The notes beneath the pieces are model-generated. The model was given only the letters and a program-made list of their open reading frames with translations, was not told where the DNA came from and did no database searches. The position numbers were made by a program, and so were the translations under genes. Below, one piece after another: positions 1 to 5,880 of a DNA stretch of 7,963 bases. The stretch's first letter is position 1, and each line of letters starts with the position of its first letter. The stretch is from Planctomyces sp. (GTDB taxonomy: Bacteria; Planctomycetota; Planctomycetia; Planctomycetales; Planctomycetaceae): positions 1-7,963 of the forward strand of contig SYLK01000641.1 in the NCBI GenBank assembly GCA_005809115.1, written 5' to 3'.

Positions 1-159
1 GGCCGGGAAGTTTGCGCCTCGTCGAGTAATCGAAATTTCAAGGGTCGTCAGGGAAGCCCCACCGGGCGAACCCTGCTGATGAGCCCCGCCATGGTCGCAG
101 CAGCGGCGGTCGAGGGATGTGTGACTGATGTCAGGCACCTTTCCGAGGCAGTGGCCTGA
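1..159 (+). CDS. leuC: 3-isopropylmalate dehydratase large subunit, C-terminal end (partial)
   Basis: The window opens inside this gene. Frame 1 is open from base 1 to a TGA at 157-159 and gives the last 52 residues. It contains SSSNRNFKGRQG followed by MSPAMVAAAAVEG, which is the conserved tail of LeuC (homologs read CASTSNRNFEGRQG...SPAMAAAAA). LeuC is the [4Fe-4S] aconitase-family subunit that, with LeuD, isomerises 2- to 3-isopropylmalate in leucine biosynthesis in the cytoplasm. The iron-sulfur ligands and the start lie outside the window. The leuD gene follows 111 bp downstream on the same strand, which supports the identification. The fragment is short, but the motif match is clear. 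Confidence 0.92.
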   Translation, partial: GREVCASSSNRNFKGRQGSPTGRTLLMSPAMVAAAAVEGCVTDVRHLSEAVA

Positions 160-193
160 ATCGCGGTGTCGCAGTGTCCGAAGGGATAAGGCC

Positions 194-236
194 GGGGCCG
201 CGGGGTTGACGGGGTTTTCGTTTTTTGGGGATGGGG
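194..236 (+). promoter_or_regulatory. Five GGGG runs: candidate G-quadruplex ahead of leuD
   Basis: Runs of four G lie at 194-197, 202-205, 211-214, 227-230 and 233-236, separated by 4, 5, 12 and 2 bases. Four of them satisfy a relaxed G-quadruplex pattern on the coding strand, and so in the mRNA. The longest spacer is T-rich (TTTTCGTTTTTT), unlike its surroundings. The element ends 34 bp before the leuD start. Any regulatory role is inference; only the G runs are seen. Confidence 0.5.
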
Positions 237-250
237 CCGGCACCGCCGGC
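236..250 (+). other. Small hairpin GCCGGC-ACC-GCCGGC in the leuD leader
   Basis: A perfect 6-bp GC-only stem with a 3-nt loop begins at the last base of the G-run cluster and ends 9 bp before the leuD Shine-Dalgarno sequence (260-264). No T tract follows, so a terminator is unlikely. It may act with the upstream G runs as leader structure or protect a processed end. Confidence 0.4.
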
Positions 251-270
251 TCTCGATGCGGGAGTGATCG

Positions 271-873
271 ATGTCTGTCAGGAGAATCACAAACATCTCT
301 GCGACCGGGATTCCGTTGCTGCGAGACGATATTGATACGGACCGCATTATTCCTGCTCGGTTTCTCCGCTGTGTCACGTTTGACGGTCTGGGTGATCATG
401 CGTTCGAGGACGATCGCCGTCAGGATGCCACGCACCCGTTTGATCAGCCGCAGTTCCGGCAAGCAGGCGTGCTGGTGGCTGGTCGAAATTTTGGCTGCGG
501 CTCGTCACGGGAGCATGCCCCGCAGTCACTGATGCGCTGGGGAATCCGGGCGATTATCGCCGAGTCCTTCGCGGAGATTTTTTTCGGCAACTGCAGTTCA
601 CTGGGGATTCCCGCCGTATGTGCACGACGACCGGATCTCGAAGCCATGGCTGCAGCGATCTCAGCCCGCCCGGACTTGCCGATCGACGTTGACCTCTGCA
701 GCCTGACGGTCTCGGCGGACGGTTTGTCGTGTCAGATCTCAATGCCCGAAAGTGCGCGAGATGCCCTGGTGACCGGCCAATGGGATTATCTCGGTCGGCT
801 GCTGGAGACAACCGATCAGGTCACAGCCCTTGCGAATTCGCTTCCCTACCTGAATCATTTTCAGGCAACCTGA
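271..873 (+). CDS. leuD: 3-isopropylmalate dehydratase small subunit
   Basis: The 200-residue product has the usual length for LeuD. Signatures are DIDTDRIIPARFL (residues 20-32), the hallmark NFGCGSSREHAP (73-84) that forms the substrate-specificity loop region, and SFAEIFFGNC (99-108). LeuD is the swivelling small subunit that pairs with LeuC to interconvert 2- and 3-isopropylmalate, the second step of leucine biosynthesis. The ATG at 271 is preceded by GGGAG at 260-264 with 6-nt spacing, and no better start is visible. The gene sits 111 bp after leuC and 27 bp before the AroDE-like gene, so an operon is likely. The leuC-leuD gap is wider than usual and structured (G runs plus hairpin), which may tune leuD translation separately. 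Confidence 0.97.
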   Translation: MSVRRITNISATGIPLLRDDIDTDRIIPARFLRCVTFDGLGDHAFEDDRRQDATHPFDQPQFRQAGVLVAGRNFGCGSSREHAPQSLMRWGIRAIIAESFAEIFFGNCSSLGIPAVCARRPDLEAMAAAISARPDLPIDVDLCSLTVSADGLSCQISMPESARDALVTGQWDYLGRLLETTDQVTALANSLPYLNHFQAT

Positions 874-900
874 TGTGACATTCCGTGCGGATCGGGCAAC

Positions 901-2346
901 ATGATCTGTATTTCGGTCACCCCGACATCGCGCACGCTGGCACCAGCCGATCTCCTGAATGCGTCCCGGCACGGCGATCTGATCGAACTATGCCTCGACC
1001 ATTTTCTGAAGGAACCCGACGTTGCCGATCTGATACGGATGGTCGACAAACCCGTACTGGTGTCGTGCCGTCGTCCCATTGATGGCGGACACTGGACGGG
1101 ATCTGAGGACCAGCGACTCCACCTGCTGCGTCAGGCCATTGTCGCCGGACCGGAATACATCGAGCTGGACCTGGAGATTGCTGACCAGATTCCGAGGTTC
1201 GGGGCGACCAGGCGGGTGATCTCGTGTACCAGTCTCAATCGTCCGCTGGAACATGTCGCCGCAGCGATCGACCGCTGCATTCGGTCACAGGCTGATGTCG
1301 TCAAAGTCACCTGGCGGACGGATGATCTCGACGCGATCTGGCCGCTCCTGGCCGCAGTCACTCAGCCTCATCCGGTACCGGTCGTCGGACTTGGACTCGG
1401 CACATGCGGCATCACTTTCTCTCTGATGGGCCGAAAGTACGGTTGCCCGTGGGTCTATGCGGCACTCGAACGCGGCATGGAACCATGTGCGAGCCAGCCG
1501 ACCGTGTGGCAGCTGCGGGAGCATTACCGCTGGCACGAAATTACCCCCCGAACACGCTTTCTCGGCATCATCGGGTTCGGGGCGTCGGAAAATGCCACCG
1601 CTCGAGTCTTTAATGCGGCGTTTGAACGCATGCAGAAGGACGTCCGATGCCTGCCTCTGCTGCCCGGGGATCTGTCACGCCTTCCGGCAATGCTGGCCGG
1701 AATGAAAATCAACGGCCTGGTCGTGGATTCCGGCTGCGACAGCAATCTCGGCCGGTTTGCTGAATCTGCGTCGGAGCTGAGTTCGACGACGGGACACATC
1801 GATCTTCTGATGCAGCGGTCTTCCGGCTGGAAGGCCGAGACGACTCTGCTGGAAGCCGTCGATCTCGCCGGTCGCACGATGCTGGCCTCCGAAAAGTGGA
1901 CCGGACGCGGAAGCGTGCTCGTCTGCGGGCACGGCCCACTGGCACGGGCTGCCGCCCGGTATTTCTCAGCGACGGGAGCTGCGGTGAGTCTGGGAGCACC
2001 TTCGGACAACGCCGCTTCGGGAGCCGCCCGAGTCGCTGGAGTTCGCTTCACACCATGGAACGCCGTGTATGGACTGCATCCCGACACAGTGATCCTGGCC
2101 GATCGTGACCTGAAGCCTGGCAGCGCGCGCGGAGAAGTGAATCCCATGATCCTGCGTGAACGCCTCACCCTGGTCGACCTGACGGCTTATCCGCTGCCGT
2201 CCGAATTCGCTCCGGAAGCCACAGCCCGTGGCGCCAGAATCATCGAGCCATCGACGATTTTCCGAGCCCAGCTGAAACTTCAGTTTGGCATGCTCGCCGG
2301 CAGAAAACTTTCCGATGACGTCATTGATAGCGCCATGTCACACTGA
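901..2346 (+). CDS. AroD-AroE-like fusion (3-dehydroquinate dehydratase/shikimate dehydrogenase fold), probably catalytically degenerate
   Basis: The 481-residue product has two domains. Residues 1-212 follow type I dehydroquinase: VSCRRPIDGGHWTG (55-67), YIELDLEIADQIPRFG (86-101), ADVVKV (131-136) with the Schiff-base lysine at K135, and a GxxxSLMGRKYGCPWVYA stretch. Residues 219-475 follow shikimate dehydrogenase: a GIIG start, a nucleotide-binding GHGPLA (343-348) and a C-terminal IFRAQLKLQFGMLAG (453-467).

Key residues are missing by manual alignment. The catalytic His of the SYHNF motif is Thr110. The catalytic Glu of the D-L-E motif is Asp90. The substrate-binding Arg after GxxG is Ser174. 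The first-strand E-x-R is E-L-C (29-31). The SLSP motif, the NVTxPxK lysine and the NTD aspartate of AroE are absent. The gene is therefore probably a divergent paralog with a non-shikimate or regulatory role. It is likely co-transcribed with leuD (27-bp gap), although its RBS is weak. The frame is intact over 1.4 kb, which argues for selection. No precise function can be assigned. Confidence 0.8.
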   Translation: MICISVTPTSRTLAPADLLNASRHGDLIELCLDHFLKEPDVADLIRMVDKPVLVSCRRPIDGGHWTGSEDQRLHLLRQAIVAGPEYIELDLEIADQIPRFGATRRVISCTSLNRPLEHVAAAIDRCIRSQADVVKVTWRTDDLDAIWPLLAAVTQPHPVPVVGLGLGTCGITFSLMGRKYGCPWVYAALERGMEPCASQPTVWQLREHYRWHEITPRTRFLGIIGFGASENATARVFNAAFERMQKDVRCLPLLPGDLSRLPAMLAGMKINGLVVDSGCDSNLGRFAESASELSSTTGHIDLLMQRSSGWKAETTLLEAVDLAGRTMLASEKWTGRGSVLVCGHGPLARAAARYFSATGAAVSLGAPSDNAASGAARVAGVRFTPWNAVYGLHPDTVILADRDLKPGSARGEVNPMILRERLTLVDLTAYPLPSEFAPEATARGARIIEPSTIFRAQLKLQFGMLAGRKLSDDVIDSAMSH

Positions 2347-2364
2347 CGCCCTGTCACACTGACG
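2336..2364. repeat. Direct repeat TGTCACACTGACG x2 across the aroDE-like stop codon
   Basis: The 13-bp unit at 2336-2348 recurs exactly at 2352-2364 (period 16). The first copy contains the stop codon TGA (2344-2346) of the AroDE-like gene. A slippage-type duplication at the gene end is the simplest explanation. Confidence 0.7.
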
Positions 2365-2370
2365 AATCAG

Positions 2371-2406
2371 ATTCCGAACCCGGCCGGAGCCTCAGGGTTT
2401 CGGTAT
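2371..2406. terminator. Hairpin between convergent genes, candidate bidirectional terminator
   Basis: CCGAACCC (2374-2381) pairs with GGGTTTCGG (2395-2403) as eight base pairs with one bulged T. An inner GGC-CGGA-GCC stem-loop (2382-2391) closes the apex. It sits 27 bp after the AroDE-like stop. It also lies just past position 2433, where the extended frame of the opposing esterase would end. No clear T tract flanks it on either strand, so efficiency is uncertain. Confidence 0.5.
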
Positions 2407-2422
2407 TCCATGAGATGTCTGT

Positions 2423-2440
2423 TTCATCGCCTTCATCGCC
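2423..2440. repeat. Tandem repeat TTCATCGCC x2
   Basis: Two exact, contiguous 9-bp units lie at 2423-2431 and 2432-2440. On the minus strand they cover the TGA (2435-2433) that would end the read-through frame of the neighbouring esterase. The repeat is short and may be chance or slippage. Confidence 0.6.
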
Positions 2441-2507
2441 CGGAATCATTGCCCGACCCCCCGAGATTCAGTTCGGCGAGCCAGACAAGCGACTGCTCCT
2501 GCCATGC
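2433..2507 (-). other. Coding remnant downstream of the esterase amber codon
   Basis: On the minus strand, in the same frame as the esterase and immediately after its TAG (2510-2508), translation continues for 24 residues to TGA at 2435-2433. It begins AWQEQSLVWLAEL. In related esterases the GYxGPMW motif is followed by a residue and then an AWQ..SL.WLA helix, so this looks like the normal C-terminus of the protein separated by one stop codon. The resemblance is from memory of the family, not from a search. Confidence 0.7.
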
Positions 2508-3341
2508 CTACCACATCGGGCCCTGGTATCCGTCGAGGCCATGTCCACCGGACGGCAGTTCCAGCAGTTTCGCAGGAACTCCGGCATGATTCAGCGCCTC
2601 GAAGAACATTCGACTATGGATCGGCGGAACGGGCTTGTCATCCACGGCGTGAGCCAGAAACGCTGGCGGCGTCGATGAGGTTACCTGAGTCTCACTGGAA
2701 AATCGGGCCATCATCTCCGGTGTCGGATTTTCGCCCAGCAGGTTCCGACGAGATCCCTGATGCGCATGCTCACCCATGCTGATCACAGGATAAATCAGAA
2801 TCAGGAAATCCGGGCGGGAACTCACGCGGCTGACGGGATCATTGTCGTCCCTGATGCCCTCGACGAAGTGAGTACCCGCCGTTGAAGCCAGATGGCCACC
2901 GGCAGAAAATCCCATCATTACGATGCGCCCGGGATCAAGTTTCCAGTCGCGGGCATTCGCACGGACTGTCCGGATCGCGCGCTGGGCATCAAGCAGCGGC
3001 ACCAGTGATCTGCCATGGGGCAGCCGATACTCAAGAACGACGCCTGCGATGCCCTGCTGATTGAGCCAGCGGGCGATGCCATGTCCTTCGGGTTCAGCCA
3101 CAACCTGGCTGTAACCGCCACCCGGGCAGATCACGACGGCCGTGCCGCCGGGATGCTCCGGCAGATAGATGCTGATCCAGGCATCTTCGTCACGGGATTT
3201 CCCTTCTCCGACCGGTGCCCGACCCTGCCACAGCGAAATTCTCAGGGGCGGCTCCGGCGCAGCCGCCCGCACAGTCGGTCTCTCCGTCAACCATCCACCG
3301 ATGCCCGCTGCGAGAACAAACATGAGTACGCACCGGACCAT
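2508..3341 (-). CDS. Secreted alpha/beta-hydrolase, carbohydrate-esterase/lipase-like (COG0657 type), ending early at TAG
   Basis: The 277-residue product is read from the ATG at 3341. A longer open frame exists upstream to 3425, but this start has GGGAG at 3348-3352 with 6-nt spacing. It also puts a signal peptide at the N-terminus: MVRCVLMFVLAAGIGGWL, then an Ala-rich cleavage region near residues 26-29.

The hydrolase core shows CPGGGY (72-77, oxyanion-hole strand), nucleophile Ser146 in GFSAGG, an acid at Asp234/235 in HAVDDKPVP, and His267 in GGHGLDGY. Family members are exported serine esterases acting on acylated sugars or polysaccharides; the substrate here is unknown. The last visible motif, GYQGPMW, is cut by TAG, and family-like sequence resumes directly after it (2507-2433). 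The catalytic triad is complete before the stop, so the shortened enzyme could still fold, but it lacks the terminal helix. The gene is divergent from the S33 hydrolase and appears monocistronic. Confidence 0.88.
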   Translation of the reverse strand: MVRCVLMFVLAAGIGGWLTERPTVRAAAPEPPLRISLWQGRAPVGEGKSRDEDAWISIYLPEHPGGTAVVICPGGGYSQVVAEPEGHGIARWLNQQGIAGVVLEYRLPHGRSLVPLLDAQRAIRTVRANARDWKLDPGRIVMMGFSAGGHLASTAGTHFVEGIRDDNDPVSRVSSRPDFLILIYPVISMGEHAHQGSRRNLLGENPTPEMMARFSSETQVTSSTPPAFLAHAVDDKPVPPIHSRMFFEALNHAGVPAKLLELPSGGHGLDGYQGPMW

Positions 3342-3347
3342 AGCCTG

Positions 3348-3352
3348 CTCCC
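3348..3352 (-). promoter_or_regulatory. Shine-Dalgarno GGGAG that fixes the esterase start
   Basis: On the minus strand GGGAG lies 6 nt before the ATG at 3341. It favours this start over the upstream frame extension to 3425, which would place a charged 28-residue tail ahead of the signal peptide. Confidence 0.7.
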
Positions 3353-3424
3353 TCTTCCTCAGCCAAGCACGCACTCCGCCACGCAGCCCGCGGTGGCAGT
3401 GTGGTGCCCAAGCATGACTCTGCA

Positions 3425-3442
3425 TACACTTCCGGGAGTGTA
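3425..3442. promoter_or_regulatory. 18-bp dyad, candidate operator between divergent hydrolases
   Basis: TACACTTCCGGGAGTGTA has perfect 6-bp arms (TACACT/AGTGTA) around a CCGG core, with a single T/G mismatch pair. It lies in the 256-bp divergent region, 83 bp upstream of the esterase start and 155 bp upstream of the S33 hydrolase start. A perfect 10-bp palindrome, GGAAATTTCC, lies at 3557-3566 nearer the S33 gene. A role as a regulator site is inference from symmetry and position only. Confidence 0.35.
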
Positions 3443-3597
3443 GTCACGGTACGGCGAGCAAACCATCAGAAAGACCTGTCAAATCCTTGCGGCCTGAGTC
3501 TGCCGCACCCAATCAGGGCCGTTCGACGAGGGTCCTGCCGCAATTCTTTCAGGTCAGGAAATTTCCCCGGTGTCTTCTTTTTCAGGCGACGCAGTTC

Positions 3598-4458
3598 ATG
3601 TACGCACACGTTCGGGATACGGTTCTCTATTTTGACATCGACGGCATGGGCCTGACGCCGCAGGGTGGCCAGATGGTCGAGCGGCCCCCGCTGTTCCTTC
3701 TGCACGGCGGACCGGGAGGAGACCATTCGGGATTCAAGTCCACACACCCGTTGCGGGATCTGGCCCAGTTGATTTTTCTGGATCATCGCGGCTGCGGGAG
3801 AAGTGACGAGGGCGATGCCGCCACATACACACTCGACAACAACATTGAGGACCTGGAGGCACTGCGAGCCCATCTGGGGCTGGACCGAATCTGCCTGCTG
3901 GGCAGTTCGTATGGCGGCATGGTGGCCCAGGGATATGCCATCCGATATCCACATCGCGTGTCGAATCTGATTCTCGTCTGCACCGCTCCGAGTTTTCGCT
4001 TTATTCACGATGCCCGGACGTTCATTACGGAACACGGCACGCCGGATCAGCAGCGAGTCTGTGGCTGGTTGTGGGAAGGTGCGTTCTCATCCATGGAACA
4101 GCTGCATGAGTATTATCGCACGATGGGTCCGCTGTATTCGCGCAACTGGGATGCGGTGGAGTTTGAAGCGGTCTGGCACAGGACGCGACGATCCTTCGTG
4201 GCGCTGAATCGTGGATTCGGTGACTTCCTGAGAACCTTTGACTTTACGGAGCAACTGTCGCAGATTCCGTGCCCGACTCTGGTCATTGCGGGCGCACACG
4301 ACTGGATCTGTGCCCCGCATCATTCACAGCTCATCGCCCGGCTCATCCCGCGGGCTCAGCTGAAGATCTTCGCCCGGAGCGGTCACTCCGTGTCGTCGGA
4401 CGAGAACGAACTGTATCTCCAGGCCATTCGCGGTTTTCTGACTTATGCTCCGGGCTGA
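3598..4458 (+). CDS. Alpha/beta-hydrolase, proline iminopeptidase-like (peptidase S33 family)
   Basis: The 286-residue product starts at the ATG at 3598. The open frame reaches back to a TTG at 3487, but that extension is basic and unlike the family, whose members begin just before a V..T.LYFD strand as here. In order it shows HGGPGG (36-41, oxyanion hole), LDHRGCGRSD (61-70), nucleophile Ser104 in GSSYGG, a cap region near 135-215, acid Asp235 in AGAHDWICAP and His263 in SGHS.

The HGGPGG/DHRGCGRS pair is typical of S33 aminopeptidases that release N-terminal proline and of related C-C hydrolases. The exact substrate cannot be read from sequence. No signal peptide is evident, so it is probably cytoplasmic. 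The upstream Shine-Dalgarno is weak (AGGCGA about 9 nt away). The stop lies only 15 bp from the stop of the opposing sigma factor gene. Confidence 0.9.
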   Translation: MYAHVRDTVLYFDIDGMGLTPQGGQMVERPPLFLLHGGPGGDHSGFKSTHPLRDLAQLIFLDHRGCGRSDEGDAATYTLDNNIEDLEALRAHLGLDRICLLGSSYGGMVAQGYAIRYPHRVSNLILVCTAPSFRFIHDARTFITEHGTPDQQRVCGWLWEGAFSSMEQLHEYYRTMGPLYSRNWDAVEFEAVWHRTRRSFVALNRGFGDFLRTFDFTEQLSQIPCPTLVIAGAHDWICAPHHSQLIARLIPRAQLKIFARSGHSVSSDENELYLQAIRGFLTYAPG

Positions 4459-4473
4459 ATGACCAGTCCGTGC

Positions 4474-5250
4474 TCAGTCGAACTCCGGGCGACGCCGCCC
4501 CAGCTGTTCTTTGAGCCTGGCGACGATGCTCGAGTGCATCTGGCTGACACGTGACTCGGACAAGCCCAGGGGATTGCCGATCTCCTTCATCGTCAGGTCT
4601 TCGTAGTAATAGAGAATGATGATCAGGCGTTCGTTGCGGTTCAGCCCCCTGGTGACCAGCTTCATCAGGTCCAGTTTCTGAATTACACCGGTCGGATCTT
4701 CCCCTTTACCATCCTGAACAACATCAACTTCGCGGACATCCTTGTAGCTGTCGGTCTCATACCATTTCTTGTCGAGGCTGACGAGATTGACGGCGCTGGC
4801 TTCGCTCTTGAGTTTTTCAAACTCATGAATCGCAATTCCCATTTCTGCGGCGATTTCCGCTTCGGTGGGAGGACGCCCGACCCGGGCCTCGACGACCTTG
4901 CGAGCCGCCTCCATCTTGCTGGCTTTGCTGCGCACCAGACGCGGCACCCAGTCCATGGTCCGTAGTTCATCAAGCATGGCACCGCGAATTCGCGGAACGC
5001 AGTACGTCTCGAACTTCACCCCACGGTCCATGTCAAATGCTTCAATGGCGTCCATGAGCCCGAACACGCCCGCCGACATCAGATCGTTCAGGTCAACCCC
5101 CTCCGGAAGCTTGGCCCAGACACGCTCGGCATTATAGCGCACCAGCGGCAGAAACCTTTCCATCAGGCGGTTTCGCAGCTCCTGGTTGGTCTGGTCCTTC
5201 TTGTAGGCGATCCAGACTTCCGAAACATCTTCACTGACCCTGGTAGTCAT
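4474..5250 (-). CDS. fliA: RNA polymerase sigma factor, FliA/WhiG (sigma-28) family
   Basis: The 258-residue product matches the usual FliA length. Region 2 spans roughly 25-105 and includes DLNDLMSAGVFGLMDAIEAFD (53-73, core-binding) and GVKFETYCVPRIRGAMLDELR (77-97, -10 recognition). A region 3 helix set spans 107-180, with GRPPTEAEIAAEMGI (125-139). Region 4 spans 200-250, with LNRNERLIIILYYYEDLTMKEIGNPLGLSESRVSQ forming the -35-binding helix-turn-helix.

The family directs flagellar or developmental genes and is usually controlled by an anti-sigma such as FlgM; no flagellar gene lies nearby here. The ATG at 5250 has GGAGG at 5256-5260 with 5-nt spacing. The gene stands alone behind a 707-bp non-coding stretch, which suggests its own promoter and perhaps a long leader. 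It is tail-to-tail with the S33 hydrolase (15-bp gap). Confidence 0.95.
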   Translation of the reverse strand: MTTRVSEDVSEVWIAYKKDQTNQELRNRLMERFLPLVRYNAERVWAKLPEGVDLNDLMSAGVFGLMDAIEAFDMDRGVKFETYCVPRIRGAMLDELRTMDWVPRLVRSKASKMEAARKVVEARVGRPPTEAEIAAEMGIAIHEFEKLKSEASAVNLVSLDKKWYETDSYKDVREVDVVQDGKGEDPTGVIQKLDLMKLVTRGLNRNERLIIILYYYEDLTMKEIGNPLGLSESRVSQMHSSIVARLKEQLGRRRPEFD

Positions 5251-5503
5251 TCAATCCTCCATGACCGACATCAATCGCCATTCAGACCGATCAGGCCCCG
5301 CATCAGGGATATCGGTTTCTGTATCACCGGAAATTCAGTACGATCGTTACAACCTCTGCCGACAATGCAGGTCCCGCAGATACCCTGTCGGGCCGAGTTG
5401 TCTCGCCCCGCACCCCGCCACAAATGAAGCGGGTTGAGACCTGTCGACGACGTCGCATTGCCCGGCTGGCGACTGTCAGCCTGACATCTGCTCCGTTGTC
5501 TGC

Positions 5504-5518
5504 ATGATTCCGAATCAT
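5504..5518. promoter_or_regulatory. 15-bp perfect palindrome, candidate operator
   Basis: ATGATTC-C-GAATCAT has two exact 7-bp arms around a single base. A 1-nt spacer is poor for a hairpin but typical of a dimeric repressor site. It lies about 255 bp upstream of the sigma factor start within non-coding DNA. The function is inferred from symmetry alone. Confidence 0.35.
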
Positions 5519-5588
5519 CACCTCACGAACAGACTCACTGAATCACCCGCCAGACACCAGGTCCCTTTCAGCAGCTTCTGCCGAAGTG

Positions 5589-5737
5589 CGGCGCAACAGC
5601 GCCGGGCGGACCAGTGTTCTGGTGAGTCACAGACTCCCGTTCTGCGCGACCGGCTGGTTCGTCTTCCGTGACAGACCAGCGGTCATCGCAGGCGTCCGCA
5701 GCCACCACCCGCTGAGGGTCAGCTGGTTCTGGCTGCG
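5589..5737. other. Array of five consecutive hairpins, candidate structured RNA
   Basis: Read on the plus strand: (1) CGGCGC-AACA-GCGCCG at 5589-5604. (2) ACCAG-TGTT-CTGGT at 5610-5623. (3) GAGTC-ACA-GACTC at 5624-5636, abutting the second. (4) GCTGGT (5653-5658) with ACCAGC (5675-5680), extended by a G-T wobble and an inner GTC/GAC. (5) CGCAGCCA (5697-5704) with TGGCTGCG (5730-5737), enclosing a nested ACCC/GGGT stem. The stems are equally possible in the complementary RNA, apart from wobbles, so the strand is undecided. Short GC-rich stems arise by chance, but five in 149 bases of non-coding DNA, one of 8 bp, is notable. Confidence 0.35.
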
Positions 5738-5860
5738 ACTGCGGGCGGGTTGATATCGCAGCGGTCGACCCACTGTCCAGACCGATGGAACATCATTCAG
5801 AGCGGTTTTTCTGACTCGTCCGCGGGTTCGGCAGATTCAACCGAATGCAAGGAATGCTGG

Positions 5861-5880
5861 CGGCAGAAAGCTTCTGTCCG
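5861..5880. terminator. Hairpin downstream of the acetyltransferase gene
   Basis: CGG-CAGAA (5861-5868) pairs with TTCTG-T-CCG (5872-5880): eight base pairs with one bulged T and a 3-nt loop. It lies about 77 bp past the acetyltransferase stop on the minus strand. A 12-bp palindrome, TTTCTGCAGAAA (5920-5931), sits between the two. No T tract follows, so a role as 3'-end or terminator structure is only possible. Confidence 0.3.

Noticed and set aside
206..234. TTGACG as a -35 box for a leuD promoter
   Set aside because: At 17-bp spacing the downstream sequence is G-rich, with no -10-like hexamer.
1524..2168. 214-codon minus-strand frame inside the AroDE-like gene
   Set aside because: It is an Arg/Pro/Ser-rich shadow of a plus-strand gene with recognisable motifs.
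3487..3597. N-terminal extension of the S33 hydrolase from a TTG
   Set aside because: The sequence is basic and unlike the family. The ATG at 3598 gives the expected N-terminus.
3466..4035. 189-codon minus-strand frame over the S33 hydrolase
   Set aside because: It is opposite the HGGPGG, DHRGCGRSD and GSSYGG motifs of the real gene and has no motif of its own.
5823..5845. GGTTCGGCAGATTCAACC as a tRNA T-arm
   Set aside because: No acceptor, D-arm or anticodon stem could be placed around it.
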